A DNA stretch of 64,000 nucleotides from Planococcus sp. CP5-4_YE (GCF_019042655.1 NZ_JAHPZO010000010.1:638-64637), one strand, 5' to 3'. Counted from the stretch's first letter, positions 39,942-50,083 are shown. Numbers and translations are program-made. Notes: a model not told the origin generated them from the letters alone.

Positions 39942-41184
39942 TTTCTGGATCATTTTCAAACAGGCATTCAAAACGAAAGCGATGACGAAGTCGTTCATGA
40001 TCACCACGCTGGTCGTTGTCGCTTCATTTTTCCTGCTGGCAAATCTACCATCGATCATCGAGTCATTCGATGGAGACGATAATTCACAGCAAACGCTTCA
40101 AGTGGTGGATGAAACGGGGCAGTATACGGAAGCCTTGCAAGCGCAGCTCGACCAGCAAGACAGCGCCATTCAATTAGAAGCGAGTGCGCTTTCTGAAGAA
40201 CAATTGAGGGCGGATGTGGAAGCAGGCGAAATGGATGCTTTTCTTGTTCTCGAGGGCGATGATGGCATTACTGCCCGTTATATAGCGGAGTCCGCCACTG
40301 AATCGGCTCAAGCGGCAGAAGTTGAAAACGCGCTCCAGAGCTTGCAGACGGCAAGGGTAGCCGAGCAGCTGGAGCTCGAAGAAACGGAGCTTGCCCAGTT
40401 GTTTGCGCCAGTTGAAATGGAGCGGGAAGCGCTTGCCGAATCTTCCAAATCACAGGAAGAATTAAGCCAAGCGCGCGGCCTCGTCTATATTTTAATCATG
40501 GTCATCTATATCGCGGTTATTTACTATCCGAATATGATCGCCATGGAAGTAGCGAACGAAAAATCCTCGCGCGTCATGGAAATTTTGATTTCCAGCGTCT
40601 CGCCGGTCAAGCATATGTTTGCGAAGATTGCAGGCATCGGCTCGCTCGGCATTTTGCAGATGATGATTTTCGCAGTTGCCGGCTATTTAGCAATTCAAAG
40701 TTCAGGCTCGGACCTGACGGAAGGTGTATTTAGCGTCATGGGCTTTTCGGAAGTGAAATTCAGTACGTTCTTCTACGCGATCCTGTTCTTTTTGCTGGGC
40801 TATTTCCTCTACGCCGTGCTTGCGGCGTTGCTCGGCTCGCTCGTCAGCCGGACTGAGGACGTTCAGCAGTTGATGCTGCCAATGATGATTTTAATCATCA
40901 TTGCCTCATTCATCGCGTTCTCAGGCATCTCTATGCCGGAAGCAGGTTATGTAACGGTCGCTTCCTATATTCCGTTTTTCGCGCCGCTCGTCATGTTCTT
41001 GCGTGTCGGCCTGCTGGATATTCCGTTATGGGAACCGCTATTGTCGATTGCGATCATGCTGTTGACGATCGGCATACTCGGCTGGTTTGGTGCCCGCGTT
41101 TACCGCGGCGGTGTCTTGATGTACGGCTCATCGCAGTCGCTGAAAGATATCCGCCGGGCAATCAAGCTTGGCAACGAGAAATAA
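39934..41184 (+). CDS. yhaP: ABC transporter permease (YhaP/NatB-like)
   Basis: 416-aa permease. TM helix 1 (about 14-34), a long extracellular Gln/Glu-rich domain (about 40-180), then five or six TM helices. MIAMEVANEKSSRVMEILISSV is the NatB/ABC-2 signature. ATG 39934 overlaps the yhaQ stop codon (ATGTATAG) and follows GGTGGGG. With YhaQ it would export Na+ or toxic compounds. If YhaQ is truly broken, this permease has no ATPase in the window. Confidence 0.87.
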   Translation: MYSFWIIFKQAFKTKAMTKSFMITTLVVVASFFLLANLPSIIESFDGDDNSQQTLQVVDETGQYTEALQAQLDQQDSAIQLEASALSEEQLRADVEAGEMDAFLVLEGDDGITARYIAESATESAQAAEVENALQSLQTARVAEQLELEETELAQLFAPVEMEREALAESSKSQEELSQARGLVYILIMVIYIAVIYYPNMIAMEVANEKSSRVMEILISSVSPVKHMFAKIAGIGSLGILQMMIFAVAGYLAIQSSGSDLTEGVFSVMGFSEVKFSTFFYAILFFLLGYFLYAVLAALLGSLVSRTEDVQQLMLPMMILIIIASFIAFSGISMPEAGYVTVASYIPFFAPLVMFLRVGLLDIPLWEPLLSIAIMLLTIGILGWFGARVYRGGVLMYGSSQSLKDIRRAIKLGNEK

Positions 41185-41191
41185 TAAAGAT

Positions 41192-41228
41192 ACTGCTTAC
41201 GGGAAGTTTCCGTAGGCAGTTTTTTTTC
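41192..41228 (+). terminator. Terminator of yhaQP
   Basis: Imperfect stem ACTGC-TTACGG/CCGTA-GGCAGT followed by TTTTTTTT. Confidence 0.82.
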
Positions 41229-41283
41229 GCTCACGGAAATGGTAAGATAAGAACAAATATTCGCTTTTGAAAAGGGGATCACG

Positions 41284-42498
41284 ATGGCAAGCATTCGATT
41301 TATCCACAGTGCTGATTTACATCTCGGCAGCCCGTTCAGCGGCATGAAAAGCTTGGGTGCCGAGCAATGGAAAACATTGCAGAACAGCACATTGGCCGCT
41401 TTTGGACGGTTAATGTCCTATACGCTTGAAACGCGGCCTGATTTTTTATTGATTGTTGGGGACATCTACGACGGGGAAGACCGCAATCTGCGCGCTCAGC
41501 ACCGGTTTCAACAAGGCATGGAGCAATTGCATGAAGCGGGCATCCCGGTTATTTTAAGCCATGGCAACCACGATCATTTAAGTGGGGGGGCGGCTAGTTT
41601 TGAACTACCGCCGAATGTCCATGTGTTCCAAGACAGCGTAGAAAATATCGCGCTAGAAGTGAGAGGCGCAATGGTGAAAATTGCCGGGTTTAGCTACGGG
41701 CGCCGTCATGTCACGGAATCGATGATTGAACAATATCCAAGAAAAGAAGCCGGCGTCATCCAGCTCGGCATGCTCCACGGCTCTGAGGAAAGCGATACAG
41801 AGCACGCCGTATATGCGCCGTTCCGCAAAGAACAATTGCTGGCCAAGAACTACGACTATTGGGCGCTCGGCCACATCCATAAACGGCAGCAGTTATCGAT
41901 GGATCCGCCAATTGTCTATCCCGGCAATCTGCAAGGGCGAAACAGGAAAGAATCCGGCCCCAAAGGCTTTTATGAGGTTGCGCTGACGGATGGCCATGCC
42001 AACTTGAAATTCATTGCGGCGGAAGCGGTGCGCTTTGAACGGATCACAATCAATTGCAGCAGCGTCCAGCATATGAACGAATTATTCAGCATTGCTAAAG
42101 AACAGCTTGAAGCGCATGACGCCGAGGCGCTCGTCGCAGAACTGGAGCTCCAAAATCTGGACGAGGCAACTATTCATATGCTTGAAGATATCCCGAATGC
42201 AGAGCTTGTCCACGCTCTACGTGAAGCACTTAGTGAGGAAGAGCGTTTCGTCCATATATCCAAGGTTCAGCTGGACAGAAATATCCTCTCAGAGGAGTTA
42301 TCACCTTTTGGCAAACAGCTAGCCAGCCGATTGGAAAGCTGGGAGGCGAACGACTGGAAACAGGCGCTGAAGGAACTATACAACCACCCGAGAAGCGGTC
42401 GCTTCCTGCCGCAGCTGGACGACGGTCTGCAAGATGAGTTAAGGGCAGAAGCGGAAGCTAAAATCCGCAAGATGATGGCATTGGGGGACCAGCGATGA
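41284..42498 (+). CDS. yhaO: Metallophosphoesterase, SbcD/Mre11-like nuclease subunit YhaO
   Basis: 404 aa. The calcineurin-type metal site is built from FIHSADLHLGSPF, IVGDIYDGEDR, ILSHGNHDHL, GMLHGS and WALGHIHKRQ, in order. It pairs with YhaN as the Mre11-like half of a DNA repair complex. ATG at 41284 follows AAAGGGGA. The last four bases overlap the yhaN start (ATGA), and yhaN overlaps yhaM the same way, so the three are one translationally coupled operon. Confidence 0.9.
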   Translation: MASIRFIHSADLHLGSPFSGMKSLGAEQWKTLQNSTLAAFGRLMSYTLETRPDFLLIVGDIYDGEDRNLRAQHRFQQGMEQLHEAGIPVILSHGNHDHLSGGAASFELPPNVHVFQDSVENIALEVRGAMVKIAGFSYGRRHVTESMIEQYPRKEAGVIQLGMLHGSEESDTEHAVYAPFRKEQLLAKNYDYWALGHIHKRQQLSMDPPIVYPGNLQGRNRKESGPKGFYEVALTDGHANLKFIAAEAVRFERITINCSSVQHMNELFSIAKEQLEAHDAEALVAELELQNLDEATIHMLEDIPNAELVHALREALSEEERFVHISKVQLDRNILSEELSPFGKQLASRLESWEANDWKQALKELYNHPRSGRFLPQLDDGLQDELRAEAEAKIRKMMALGDQR

Positions 42499-45329
42499 AA
42501 CTAGAAAAACTGATCATTTACGGTTTTGGCCGCCATGAAAACAGGACCATCGAGCTAAACAAACCGATCTCCGTTTTCTACGGAATGAATGAAGCGGGCA
42601 AAACGACCATCCAGCAATTTGTCTTGCAGATGCTATTCGGTTTTTCTGCACGCAGCCAGCCGCATAAACGCTACGAACCAAAAGCAGGCGGCAAATACGG
42701 CGGCCAGCTGCAGCTGAGCGATCGCATTTATGGCCGTGTCGTGATTGAACGGATAGCCGGAAAATCGGCAGGCGATGTGACGGTCTGGTTTGAAGACGGA
42801 CGCCGCGGAGGCGAGGCGGAGCTTTCGGAGCTATTAAGAGGATATGACAGGGCGTCCTATGAAGCGATTTATTCGTTCTCTGTCCATGAACTCCAGGATC
42901 TCGACCAAATGACCGAACAGGAGCTGACGCGCACGCTATTGTCCTCCGGGACTGCCGGTGTCGACCATGCCGGGAAAATGGAAAGCCAGCTCGAACGCGA
43001 AATGGGTGAGCTATTCAAGAAAACAGGGAAATTGCCGCTAATCAACCGTTTGACAGAAGAACTGAGGGAACTTGAAGCGGAGTTGCGCGAATATAAACTG
43101 CGTGCGGACACTTTCCGACCGGCAACTGAGCGGCTGGAGCACATTAAGCAGCGTTTGGTGGAGCTTGGCCACGCCGAGAGCCTCCTCATTCAAGACATCA
43201 AAGAAGCTGAGAAATGGCAGCAAGCAGCCCCCTTGTTGGCGCGCAAGCAGCAACTCGAGCGCTTGGCGGAAAACGGCCCGGTGAATTTCCCGGAAGCAGG
43301 CATCCGCCAGTATGAACGCCTCCTCGACCAGAAAAACGAATTACAGGCCGAAGCAGCTTTTCTTGAAAATGAAATCAATCGCTTGGAGCCGATCGGCGAG
43401 TTGCTTGAAACAGATTCGCTATCGGACCTGCTCGGACGTGAAGCCGAATGGCATCAGCTGAATTCTTCATTGAAAGTGAAACAAGAAGAGTGCAGCCGAT
43501 TGCAGGATGAACTCGGCCGTTTACTGAAATTATGCGGGATGAGCAAAGAGCAGGCACTACTCTCCGATGCATCTCTTGAACAGGAAGAGCGATTGAAGAC
43601 CGTGTTGGATGCGCTGCAAACTGCTGAACAAGAACAAGCTTTCGGGCAGCGCCGATTGGCAGAAGAACGGCAACGGCTGTCAGAAGCTGAACACGCTTTA
43701 AAACAATACCTTGAAGCGGAGCCTCCCGAAGAACAGCGGCAGCTTGCAGAACAATGGGCCGACATCGAGCCGCAGCTGGCATTAGCTAAAGCACAGCAAA
43801 AACGGCAAACGGGAACGGCTGCCACTAATCGCCTAGCCCAATTTCTGCTAGGCGCCATAGGAGTTGCCGGCTTGATCGTCGCTGTGGTTTCTGCAGACGC
43901 TTTTACGGGGCTGCTTGCGGCTATGGCACTGGGTGCAGCAGTGTGGCTCTGGTTGCGCGACAGGAAATCATCGAAAGGCAGCACAGATGGTCTAGTGGAA
44001 CGCTACGGGGGTCAAGAAGCACAATACGAAGCTTTGCTCATCAAGCTAGCGGAATACGATAAAGGGCTTGATGAACGCTTTGACACGATCGAGTCAAGCA
44101 AGCGGAGAATGGCTTCGCTGCCGCAGACAGACAGCAGTGAGGAATTGCAGGAATACCGGCGATTGCTGCAATCGCTCGGTTTTCCGGAAGAAACTTCACG
44201 CGCTACCGTCCTCACGTTATTTGATAAATTGCGCGATGTGCATGCAACCGCTAGCCGGCTGGAGCGCATCACCGAAGAAATAGGGAATTTGGAAGGCGAG
44301 CGAGAAGCATGGCTAAAACAGGCGCAGGAGGCATGCGGCAAACCCGCAAGTGCAAGCAATGTCATCAGCGTGCTTCGTGCCGAATGGGAAGTGCGACAGC
44401 AGAAACTCCAGCACGCCGGAAAAATCCGCGAGAAAAATCAGCAGCTAGCGGAACAATCCAGAAAATGCGCCGAGCGATTGGCCAAGCTTTCCGAAGCGAT
44501 GGATGAACTGTTCAAAAGGGCGGCAGTGGAAGATGAGGATTCATTTTACCGCGCTGCCAAACTATCGGAACAAGCAAGGTCCGCACAGGAGCAATTGCAA
44601 ATGATCCAGTCGCAGCTTTCTGCTATCGGAGAAGTGGAAAAGCCTGCTGCGCTCGGCGATGAGGAAGAGAGCGAAGAACAATTTCTCGAGCATTCGCAGC
44701 AACAACTGGATAAGTTGCAGGGTGAACGCCAGTCGTTATGGGAAGAACAAGCAGACAAACTTCAATTGACGAAACATTTATTATCGGACGAAGGACATTC
44801 GATGAAACTTCAGGAACTGCAAGCGAAACAAGCGGAGTTCCAGGACGCGGCTAAGGAATGGGCCGTCAACCGTGCAATCGTTGAAGTGTTCAAGCAGACG
44901 ATGGATGAATTGAAAGAAACGAAGCTGCCGGCAGTACTAAAGCTTTCGGAATCGTATTTCACCCAATTGACAGGCGGCGAGTATGTTCGCTTGCTGCTCA
45001 GCCAGGATGGGAACTTTGAAGCGCTGCGGAAAGACGGCTTGCGCTTCCGCATCATCGAGCTTAGCCAGGCGACGAAAGAGCAAGCATATTTGGCACTGCG
45101 CTTTGCGCTGGCATCTTCTTTGAAGGAATCTCATCCGTTTCCGCTCATCATGGATGATCCGTTCGTCCATTTTGATCGCCGAAGAAGCCAGCAAGTGATA
45201 AAATTAGTGGAAGAGCTGCAGGCAGACCATCAGTTCATTTATTTCACATGCCACGAAGCGATGCGGCAAGCTTGGCCAAGTGCCCAGCAAGTCGACGTGG
45301 CGAATCCTGAAAGGAGCATCCAAGCATGA
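42495..45329 (+). CDS. yhaN: SbcC/Rad50-like ATPase YhaN
   Basis: 944-aa SMC-like ATPase. N-terminal Walker [10 protein letters not shown], two long coiled-coil regions (about 170-420 and 500-800) separated by a short hydrophobic pair near 450-480 ([15 protein letters not shown] and [15 protein letters not shown]), and C-terminal Walker [13 protein letters not shown]. The central TM-like pair is in the position of the hinge or hook, which suggests membrane attachment and differs from true Rad50. It partners YhaO in DNA end processing. Overlaps both neighbours by 4 bp. Confidence 0.88.
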   Translation: MKLEKLIIYGFGRHENRTIELNKPISVFYGMNEAGKTTIQQFVLQMLFGFSARSQPHKRYEPKAGGKYGGQLQLSDRIYGRVVIERIAGKSAGDVTVWFEDGRRGGEAELSELLRGYDRASYEAIYSFSVHELQDLDQMTEQELTRTLLSSGTAGVDHAGKMESQLEREMGELFKKTGKLPLINRLTEELRELEAELREYKLRADTFRPATERLEHIKQRLVELGHAESLLIQDIKEAEKWQQAAPLLARKQQLERLAENGPVNFPEAGIRQYERLLDQKNELQAEAAFLENEINRLEPIGELLETDSLSDLLGREAEWHQLNSSLKVKQEECSRLQDELGRLLKLCGMSKEQALLSDASLEQEERLKTVLDALQTAEQEQAFGQRRLAEERQRLSEAEHALKQYLEAEPPEEQRQLAEQWADIEPQLALAKAQQKRQTGTAATNRLAQFLLGAIGVAGLIVAVVSADAFTGLLAAMALGAAVWLWLRDRKSSKGSTDGLVERYGGQEAQYEALLIKLAEYDKGLDERFDTIESSKRRMASLPQTDSSEELQEYRRLLQSLGFPEETSRATVLTLFDKLRDVHATASRLERITEEIGNLEGEREAWLKQAQEACGKPASASNVISVLRAEWEVRQQKLQHAGKIREKNQQLAEQSRKCAERLAKLSEAMDELFKRAAVEDEDSFYRAAKLSEQARSAQEQLQMIQSQLSAIGEVEKPAALGDEEESEEQFLEHSQQQLDKLQGERQSLWEEQADKLQLTKHLLSDEGHSMKLQELQAKQAEFQDAAKEWAVNRAIVEVFKQTMDELKETKLPAVLKLSESYFTQLTGGEYVRLLLSQDGNFEALRKDGLRFRIIELSQATKEQAYLALRFALASSLKESHPFPLIMDDPFVHFDRRRSQQVIKLVEELQADHQFIYFTCHEAMRQAWPSAQQVDVANPERSIQA

Positions 45330-46264
45330 CAAAAGGAATTACAACCCGCGCTGTCGGGGAGACAGTCGATGATTTTCTTCTGATCAAACAATCGGTCAAA
45401 GGCGTCACGACGACCGGCAACCCATTCATGTCACTCGTTCTGCAGGACAAGAGCGGTGACATCGAGGCAAAGCTATGGGACACAAAAGACGAACATGAAC
45501 GGATGTATGCGGCAGAGACAATTGTCAGAGTCGGCGGGGAGATCCATAATTACCGCGGCAAAAACCAGCTGCGCATCAAAAGCATCCGCCCGGCAAAACC
45601 GGAAGAGAACTTGACGATTGCCGAGTTTTTGCCTTCGGCGGCGCAAAGTGCGGATGAATTGCACGAAGAAGTGACAAAGTTCCTGTTCGAGATGGAAAAC
45701 CCGCAAATCCAGCGCATCACGCGCCATATCCTGAAGAAATACCAGCAGCAATTCCTGACCTTCCCGGCCGCGACGCGCAATCACCACGATTATGTATCTG
45801 GCCTTGCGGATCATGTCGTCTCGATGCTCAAGCTCGGGAAAGCGATTTGCGAAGTGTATCCGAGCTTGGACAAGGATTTATTGTATTCGGGAATCATTCT
45901 CCACGACATCGGCAAAGTCTTTGAACTTTCAGGGCCGGTCGCGACGACTTATACTGTAGAAGGCAATCTGCTCGGCCATATCTCGATCATGGTGACCGAA
46001 ATCGCAAAAGCGGCGGAAGAGCTCGGCATCGAAGGGGAAGAAGTCATGGTCCTCCAACATATCGTGTTGTCGCATCACGGCAAGGAAGAATGGGGCAGCC
46101 CGAAAAAGCCGATGATAAAAGAGGCGGAAATCCTCCATTATATCGACAATATTGATGCAAAAATGATGATGCTCGACCGTGTGCTCGGCAAAACGAAAGA
46201 AGGCGAGTTCTCAGAACGCGTCTTCGCACTCGATAACCGCTCATTCTACAAGCCGAAACTATAA
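45326..46264 (+). CDS. yhaM: 3'-5' exoribonuclease YhaM
   Basis: 312 aa. An N-terminal OB-fold domain ([20 protein letters not shown]) is followed by an HD phosphohydrolase domain with [23 protein letters not shown] and [13 protein letters not shown]. It degrades single-stranded RNA (and DNA) from the 3' end and initiates turnover of short fragments. The ATG overlaps the yhaN stop by 4 bp. Length and domain order match the family. Confidence 0.92.
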   Translation: MTKGITTRAVGETVDDFLLIKQSVKGVTTTGNPFMSLVLQDKSGDIEAKLWDTKDEHERMYAAETIVRVGGEIHNYRGKNQLRIKSIRPAKPEENLTIAEFLPSAAQSADELHEEVTKFLFEMENPQIQRITRHILKKYQQQFLTFPAATRNHHDYVSGLADHVVSMLKLGKAICEVYPSLDKDLLYSGIILHDIGKVFELSGPVATTYTVEGNLLGHISIMVTEIAKAAEELGIEGEEVMVLQHIVLSHHGKEEWGSPKKPMIKEAEILHYIDNIDAKMMMLDRVLGKTKEGEFSERVFALDNRSFYKPKL

Positions 46265-46276
46265 TGCAGAAATAAA

Positions 46277-46332
46277 GGAGGGGGGCTATTCGAAAATCTG
46301 ATGACAGGGCTTTCGGAAACGCCCCTCTTTTT
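46277..46332 (+). terminator. Probable terminator of yhaO-yhaN-yhaM
   Basis: Outer stem GAGGGGGGC/GCCCCTC with an inner TTCGAAA/TTTCGGAA pairing, followed by TTTTTATA. Imperfect. Confidence 0.55.
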
Positions 46333-46360
46333 ATACTTAGTATATTACTGATGTCCATTA

Positions 46361-46480
46361 CGACGGACGCTTTCCGCGGGCATGGCCTCAGCCGCTTCGT
46401 CGCTGGCGCTCCTGCAGGGTCTTCGGCTCATGTCGCTCCGTCGCTTTGCTCCGTCACTGCTCCCGCAGGAGTCGCCGTCT
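46361..46480 (+). repeat. Dispersed intergenic repeat B
   Basis: About 120 bp, GC-rich and noncoding: CGACGGACGCTTTCCGCGGG at the left and CCCGCAGGAGTCGCCGTC at the right form imperfect inverted ends. The centre (CCTCAGCCGCTTCGTCGC, CTCCTGCAGGGTCTTCGGCT) resembles the middle module of repeat A (CTTCGTTCCTGCGGGGTCTC). Similar sequences recur between genes in Bacillaceae and Planococcaceae genomes as far as I recall; only this copy is in the window. Confidence 0.6.
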
Positions 46481-46511
46481 CTATTTCCATCACGAACCTC
46501 TTCCATATATA

Positions 46512-46541
46512 AAAACCCCCGACAAAGATGTCGGGGGTTTT
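46512..46541. terminator. Terminator hairpin, left copy flanking repeat A copy 2
   Basis: Perfect 12-bp stem AAAACCCCCGAC/GTCGGGGGTTTT with AAAGAT loop. The identical 30-bp sequence recurs at 46779-46808. Confidence 0.8.
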
Positions 46542-46543
46542 GC

Positions 46544-46776
46544 AGAGTGTTGAAGAAGTCCATAAATCCATTGCGAATTAGAATGGAGTGGTATTTCTAC
46601 ATTCAATAATCCATGATCTTTCTAAGTATTTGGAGAAGTGTTCGCTCGACTCCTACGGGATCAGCGGGTTTGAGAGACCCCGCAGGAACGAAGTGACGAG
46701 GAGGCTCGATTCCCGCCCCGAGGAAAGCGAGCGATAAGCTTCGGAAAATACGGCTTCTTGCCTTTCTCGACAGCCT
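46544..46776 (-). repeat. Dispersed intergenic repeat A, copy 2
   Basis: 233 bp, the reverse complement of the copy at 38264-38650 with internal deletions relative to it. Read on the minus strand it starts AGGCTGTCGAGAAAGG at 46776 and ends with AACACT near 46544. Several identical stretches of 15-20 bp are shared. No gene seen inside. It lies between repeat B and prsA. Confidence 0.8.
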
Positions 46777-46777
46777 G

Positions 46778-46809
46778 AAAAAACCCCCGACAAAGATGTC
46801 GGGGGTTTT
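46778..46809 (-). terminator. Terminator of prsA, right copy flanking repeat A copy 2
   Basis: Same hairpin as at 46512-46541. On the minus strand it follows the prsA stop codon and ends in TTTTTT. Confidence 0.88.
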
Positions 46810-46816
46810 GTTTTGC

Positions 46817-47743
46817 TTATTCGGCCGGAGTTTCTTCCGTTTCTTCAATTGGTGCTCCTTCTTCTGGAGCCGGTTCTGTATTGAGGATTTCATCTAATGC
46901 GCCTTCAAGTTCTTCATCTTTGATGTCGATATTGGCTTCTTCCATCAAAGCTGCGACTTTCGGAAGCAGTGTGGATTGATCCGCTTTGGCCATGGCGATT
47001 TCAGAACGTAAAGCTTCACGCTGGTCTTCAAGTGGCTCTTGGCCTTCGACTTCACGTTTTTCAGTCACTTGGATAATGTGGAAACCGTGCTGGGACTGGA
47101 CAGGTTCGCTGATTTCATCGACTTCAAGAGAATAAGCCGCGTCTTCGAATTCAGGAACCATAGCGCCTGTGCCGAACCAATCAAGAGAACCGCCGTTAGC
47201 GGCAGATCCTGGGTCAGTGGAGTATTCTTCCGCCAGTTCAGCGAAATCACCGCCATCGTAAAGTTTTGTTTTCACTTCGTTGGCTGTTTCTTCATCCGCA
47301 ACTAAGATATGACGCGCATTCAATTCAGTTCCTTGGCGTTCGTACCGCTGCTCGATTTCTTCATCCGTCACTTCGACGTCTTCCGTCAATGCTTTTTCCT
47401 GAAGCAAGTTCAGGCGAATGACTTTTTTATAGCTTTCTTCTGTATGGTTGTTTTGAGCGAGAAATTGTTCGAAGTTTTCGCCCATCTCTTCTTTATTGCT
47501 CTCAAGCTCCGCTTCCACTTCTTCATCAGATACTTCGTAGTTTGCACCCAATACTTTTTCAATCATCAGGATTTGAATGGCTTGATCGCCGACTGAGGTT
47601 TTCATCTCTTCGTAAAGTTCTTCTTTTGTCACGTCTCCCGCATCGGAAGTGACGAGCACTTCGCTATCGGAACCATTGTCGCTGCATGCAGAAAGTGCAA
47701 GAACCGCTGCCGCGATGGAAAGGGTAAAGGCTGATTTCTTCAT
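46817..47743 (-). CDS. prsA: Peptidyl-prolyl isomerase lipoprotein PrsA
   Basis: 308-aa extracellular foldase anchored by lipid. Signal peptide with lipobox LSAC, Cys20 lipidated. N-terminal SurA-like helical region, central parvulin domain (about 140-235: [46 protein letters not shown]), then a long acidic Pro/Glu-rich tail. It assists folding of exported proteins and penicillin-binding proteins. ATG 47743 follows AGGAG; an in-frame TTG precedes it. hpr, a known regulator of exoprotease genes, is nearby as in B. subtilis. Confidence 0.92.
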   Translation of the reverse strand: MKKSAFTLSIAAAVLALSACSDNGSDSEVLVTSDAGDVTKEELYEEMKTSVGDQAIQILMIEKVLGANYEVSDEEVEAELESNKEEMGENFEQFLAQNNHTEESYKKVIRLNLLQEKALTEDVEVTDEEIEQRYERQGTELNARHILVADEETANEVKTKLYDGGDFAELAEEYSTDPGSAANGGSLDWFGTGAMVPEFEDAAYSLEVDEISEPVQSQHGFHIIQVTEKREVEGQEPLEDQREALRSEIAMAKADQSTLLPKVAALMEEANIDIKDEELEGALDEILNTEPAPEEGAPIEETEETPAE

Positions 47744-47965
47744 CAATGTTCGCTCCTAACTTTCTTTCAATCTAAGTTGAATTTATAAGTGTGGGCTGTT
47801 GATTTTCCGCAAAAGGATGATTGCCGCAAGCGTTATGCAGCAGGCTGTTTTGCGTGTATTTTCAATAGATGCCGTAGTTACTATATCATAAACGAATGAA
47901 AAAATAAAAAGTTCCAAAAAATTGCGAATCCGTTAAAGAGTAGGGAATTTCGAGTGATTCCATAG
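47744..47965. other. Intergenic region upstream of prsA
   Basis: No gene seen. It contains a short repeat-free AT-rich stretch and presumably the prsA promoter on the minus strand. Confidence 0.3.
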
Positions 47966-47992
47966 AAAAAGCACTTGCTCGGGCAAGTGCTT
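47966..47992 (-). terminator. Terminator of the 61-aa membrane protein gene
   Basis: Minus-strand stem GCACTTGC/GCAAGTGC with a CCGA-type loop, then TTTTTC. Confidence 0.8.
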
Positions 47993-48176
47993 ACGGGGTG
48001 AATTCAACCCCGACATATAATGAAACAAGCAGGATAAGAATCAATATGTTAATGGTACGAAAAATCTTTTCATGGTTTTCCTCGGGAATTTCCCGGGATG
48101 TAACAAGTGCTAATGTCATCCGATTAATTTGGAATACGTAAAAAACGGAAAACATTATAACGAATGCGACTATCAT
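47991..48176 (-). CDS. Small two-TM membrane protein, 61 aa
   Basis: Helices at about 1-17 and 41-58 joined by a charged loop (TSREIPEENHEKIFR). ATG 48176 lies behind a GGGGAGG site at good spacing, and a terminator ends the gene. No family recognised; it may belong to the DUF3267 neighbour's transcription unit, 60 bp upstream. Confidence 0.68.
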   Translation of the reverse strand: MIVAFVIMFSVFYVFQINRMTLALVTSREIPEENHEKIFRTINILILILLVSLYVGVEFTP

Positions 48177-48235
48177 GAGTTTCCTCCCCTCTGACCTTAA
48201 CTTCCATTATAGCAAAATGGAAAGAAAAAAGCAGG

Positions 48236-48781
48236 TCAGGCAATTGGCTGCGGCACCAGGATCTCGAATCCAGTGTCCGTCTCTTCGATAAGTGCGTGCC
48301 GCGGCGAGCGTGCCAAATTACGGATATAGATCAAATCCGTAACGGACAAAGCGCTATGGTATGCAAGCAAAATGGCAAAATAATGGCTATAGGTCGGCCA
48401 CATAATGCTCAACGCGATAATGATAGTATTGATAATCGCAAATGGCGTCACAAGCGCTAGCATAAAGCGTGATTTCCGGACCGGTTCTTTGATATATAAA
48501 GAAATAGTCGGGCATAGCTTCAATTGTTTGCGCATGCTGATTTTCAGGCATTTGCGGCTTCCGAGTAAAGGTAGAAGGTGCAAAAGTTTATGGATAGGGT
48601 AGATCGCCAGCATCCCGACCATGAACAGCAAAAAATTCTGGTCGGATAACGGGTCGGCATACATGATGGCCAGCAGCATGTAATAGCTGGTGAACACCCC
48701 GGCGCCAATCAGTGCAGAAATAAAGAACAGGCGGTCAGAGCCGTATTGTTTTTTGACGTTTATTGTTTTCCAGCAATGCAT
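48236..48781 (-). CDS. DUF3267 family membrane protein
   Basis: 181 aa with four TM helices (about 17-39, 46-66, 106-130, 133-155) and the motif IYPIHKLLHLLPLL, which resembles the His-x3-His metal site of DUF3267 putative membrane metalloproteases but without the classical Glu. The frame is open to 48829; ATG 48781 has GGGAG at correct spacing. Function not established. Located between hpr and prsA. Confidence 0.72.
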   Translation of the reverse strand: MHCWKTINVKKQYGSDRLFFISALIGAGVFTSYYMLLAIMYADPLSDQNFLLFMVGMLAIYPIHKLLHLLPLLGSRKCLKISMRKQLKLCPTISLYIKEPVRKSRFMLALVTPFAIINTIIIALSIMWPTYSHYFAILLAYHSALSVTDLIYIRNLARSPRHALIEETDTGFEILVPQPIA

Positions 48782-48885
48782 ATGCGTATCTCCCATTGAT
48801 GTATAGTGTTGATGAGCCGATACATACAATACAACGTTTCCTGAGGGAATGCAAGCTTCTTCAGGGATATTTTTTTTGGAGTTTT

Positions 48886-49464
48886 TTAAGGGTTTTTGTT
48901 CTCCGTCAAAACATGGTTTTCTTCATTGAAGCGATTCTCAATGTTCTTGAAAGAGGCTTCAAAAATCTCCATGAAATCATCGCCGTAAATATTGCGGATG
49001 ATGGCCATGACATCCATGAATTCAGGGAATTTCCCGTATAAATTACGCAGTGGAAGGGAACCGTCGACAACCGAATGGGGCGTATCGTGATAGCGTTCGA
49101 TCATCTCCTGCATCAACTCTTCGCCTTTTTGAGTCAGTTCTACATATGTATTGCGTTTGTCGGTATCGCGTTTCGAGAACGACAGCAATTCACGTTCTTC
49201 GAGTTTTTTTGAAAAGTTGAAAGCCGTAGAAACGTGCATGACCCCGAACTTAGCCACATCAGAGATGGAAGCTCCTTTCAAATGGTAGGAAATCCATAAA
49301 ATGTGATGTTCATTAATATTCAGGTCATAAGGTTTTATCCACATCTGCCAATCTTTCTCCACTGCTTTCCATAATGCTTTCGATAATTGCCCAATTCTTT
49401 GGCTGTACAGCATAGCTTCTTTCATTGTATATTCTTTATCATTCACGCGAGCACCAACTTTCAC
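48886..49464 (-). CDS. hpr: HTH-type transcriptional regulator Hpr (ScoC), MarR family
   Basis: 192-aa winged-helix regulator that in B. subtilis represses extracellular protease genes and sporulation functions. The block from [15 protein letters not shown] through [39 protein letters not shown] and [11 protein letters not shown] is almost identical to the Bacillus protein I recall. The start is uncertain: GTG 49464 lacks a good ribosome binding site, and an in-frame GTG six codons later gives the B. subtilis-like length. Gene order yhaH-hpr-prsA is as in B. subtilis. Confidence 0.92.
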   Translation of the reverse strand: MKVGARVNDKEYTMKEAMLYSQRIGQLSKALWKAVEKDWQMWIKPYDLNINEHHILWISYHLKGASISDVAKFGVMHVSTAFNFSKKLEERELLSFSKRDTDKRNTYVELTQKGEELMQEMIERYHDTPHSVVDGSLPLRNLYGKFPEFMDVMAIIRNIYGDDFMEIFEASFKNIENRFNEENHVLTENKNP

Positions 49465-49540
49465 CGGGAATATTTTCTTTATTATAGCAATAAAGCAAAG
49501 TGAATTAAAGTGAGAATAGTAAAATAATTTAGTCGAAAGA

Positions 49541-49568
49541 AAAAAGCTTGACCAATGATGGTCAAGCT
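49541..49568 (-). terminator. Terminator of yhaH
   Basis: 10-bp perfect stem AGCTTGACCA/TGGTCAAGCT, minus-strand T-run of five; it overlaps the yhaH stop codon. Confidence 0.88.
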
Positions 49569-50002
49569 GTCTCGGAATCGTCTTTATCTTTTGCTTTTTT
49601 TGGGTCGATTTTCGTCGGTTTGTCTTTTTTCTTCTCTTCTTCGTCTTTATCTTTGCTGATGGATGCCTGCAGTTGTTCGATGGAGTTCTGAATAGCTTTG
49701 ATCTCCAGTTGCAAATATTCTTTCGCTGGCGCTGTATCTTCCTGCCACGATTGAAGGGATGCTTTCAAGCCATCCACTGCTTCTGGTACTTGAGTTTTTG
49801 ACTCTTCTGTCAAGTGATTGATTGATTCCTTTAATTCATTAATGCGGGCTTTCAGCTCGTTCATCGATTCTTTCCATTCCGAGCCGCTTGATTTGATGGA
49901 AGTGCGCAATTCCTCACCGGATTTCGGAGCGGAGAGGATGGCTGTTACGGCGCCGGCGATAAGACCGGCACCGAGACCGGCAAAAAAATTCGAAACTTTC
50001 AT
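49562..50002 (-). CDS. yhaH: YtxH-domain protein YhaH
   Basis: 146 aa. The N-terminal glycine-rich hydrophobic helix ([20 protein letters not shown]) is followed by APKSG, the YtxH signature, a long amphipathic coiled-coil region and a Lys/Asp-rich tail. Such proteins are stress-induced and membrane-associated. ATG follows AAAGGAG. The position beside hpr supports the name. Confidence 0.85.
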   Translation of the reverse strand: MKVSNFFAGLGAGLIAGAVTAILSAPKSGEELRTSIKSSGSEWKESMNELKARINELKESINHLTEESKTQVPEAVDGLKASLQSWQEDTAPAKEYLQLEIKAIQNSIEQLQASISKDKDEEEKKKDKPTKIDPKKAKDKDDSETA

Positions 50003-50083
50003 AAGTGTAAGCGCTCCTTTCGTATCTATCTTTCTTTTCCTTTATTTCACTTAATTAAAACATGGAATGAATCGCTATTCAAT

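Noticed and set aside
43375-43984. Long Cys/Ser-rich minus-strand frames inside yhaN
   Set aside because: This is a codon-bias artefact opposite a coiled-coil gene rich in Glu, Gln and Leu codons.
46382-46893. Open frames across repeats A and B near prsA
   Set aside because: They run through hairpins and repeat DNA, and lack ribosome binding sites and protein-like composition.
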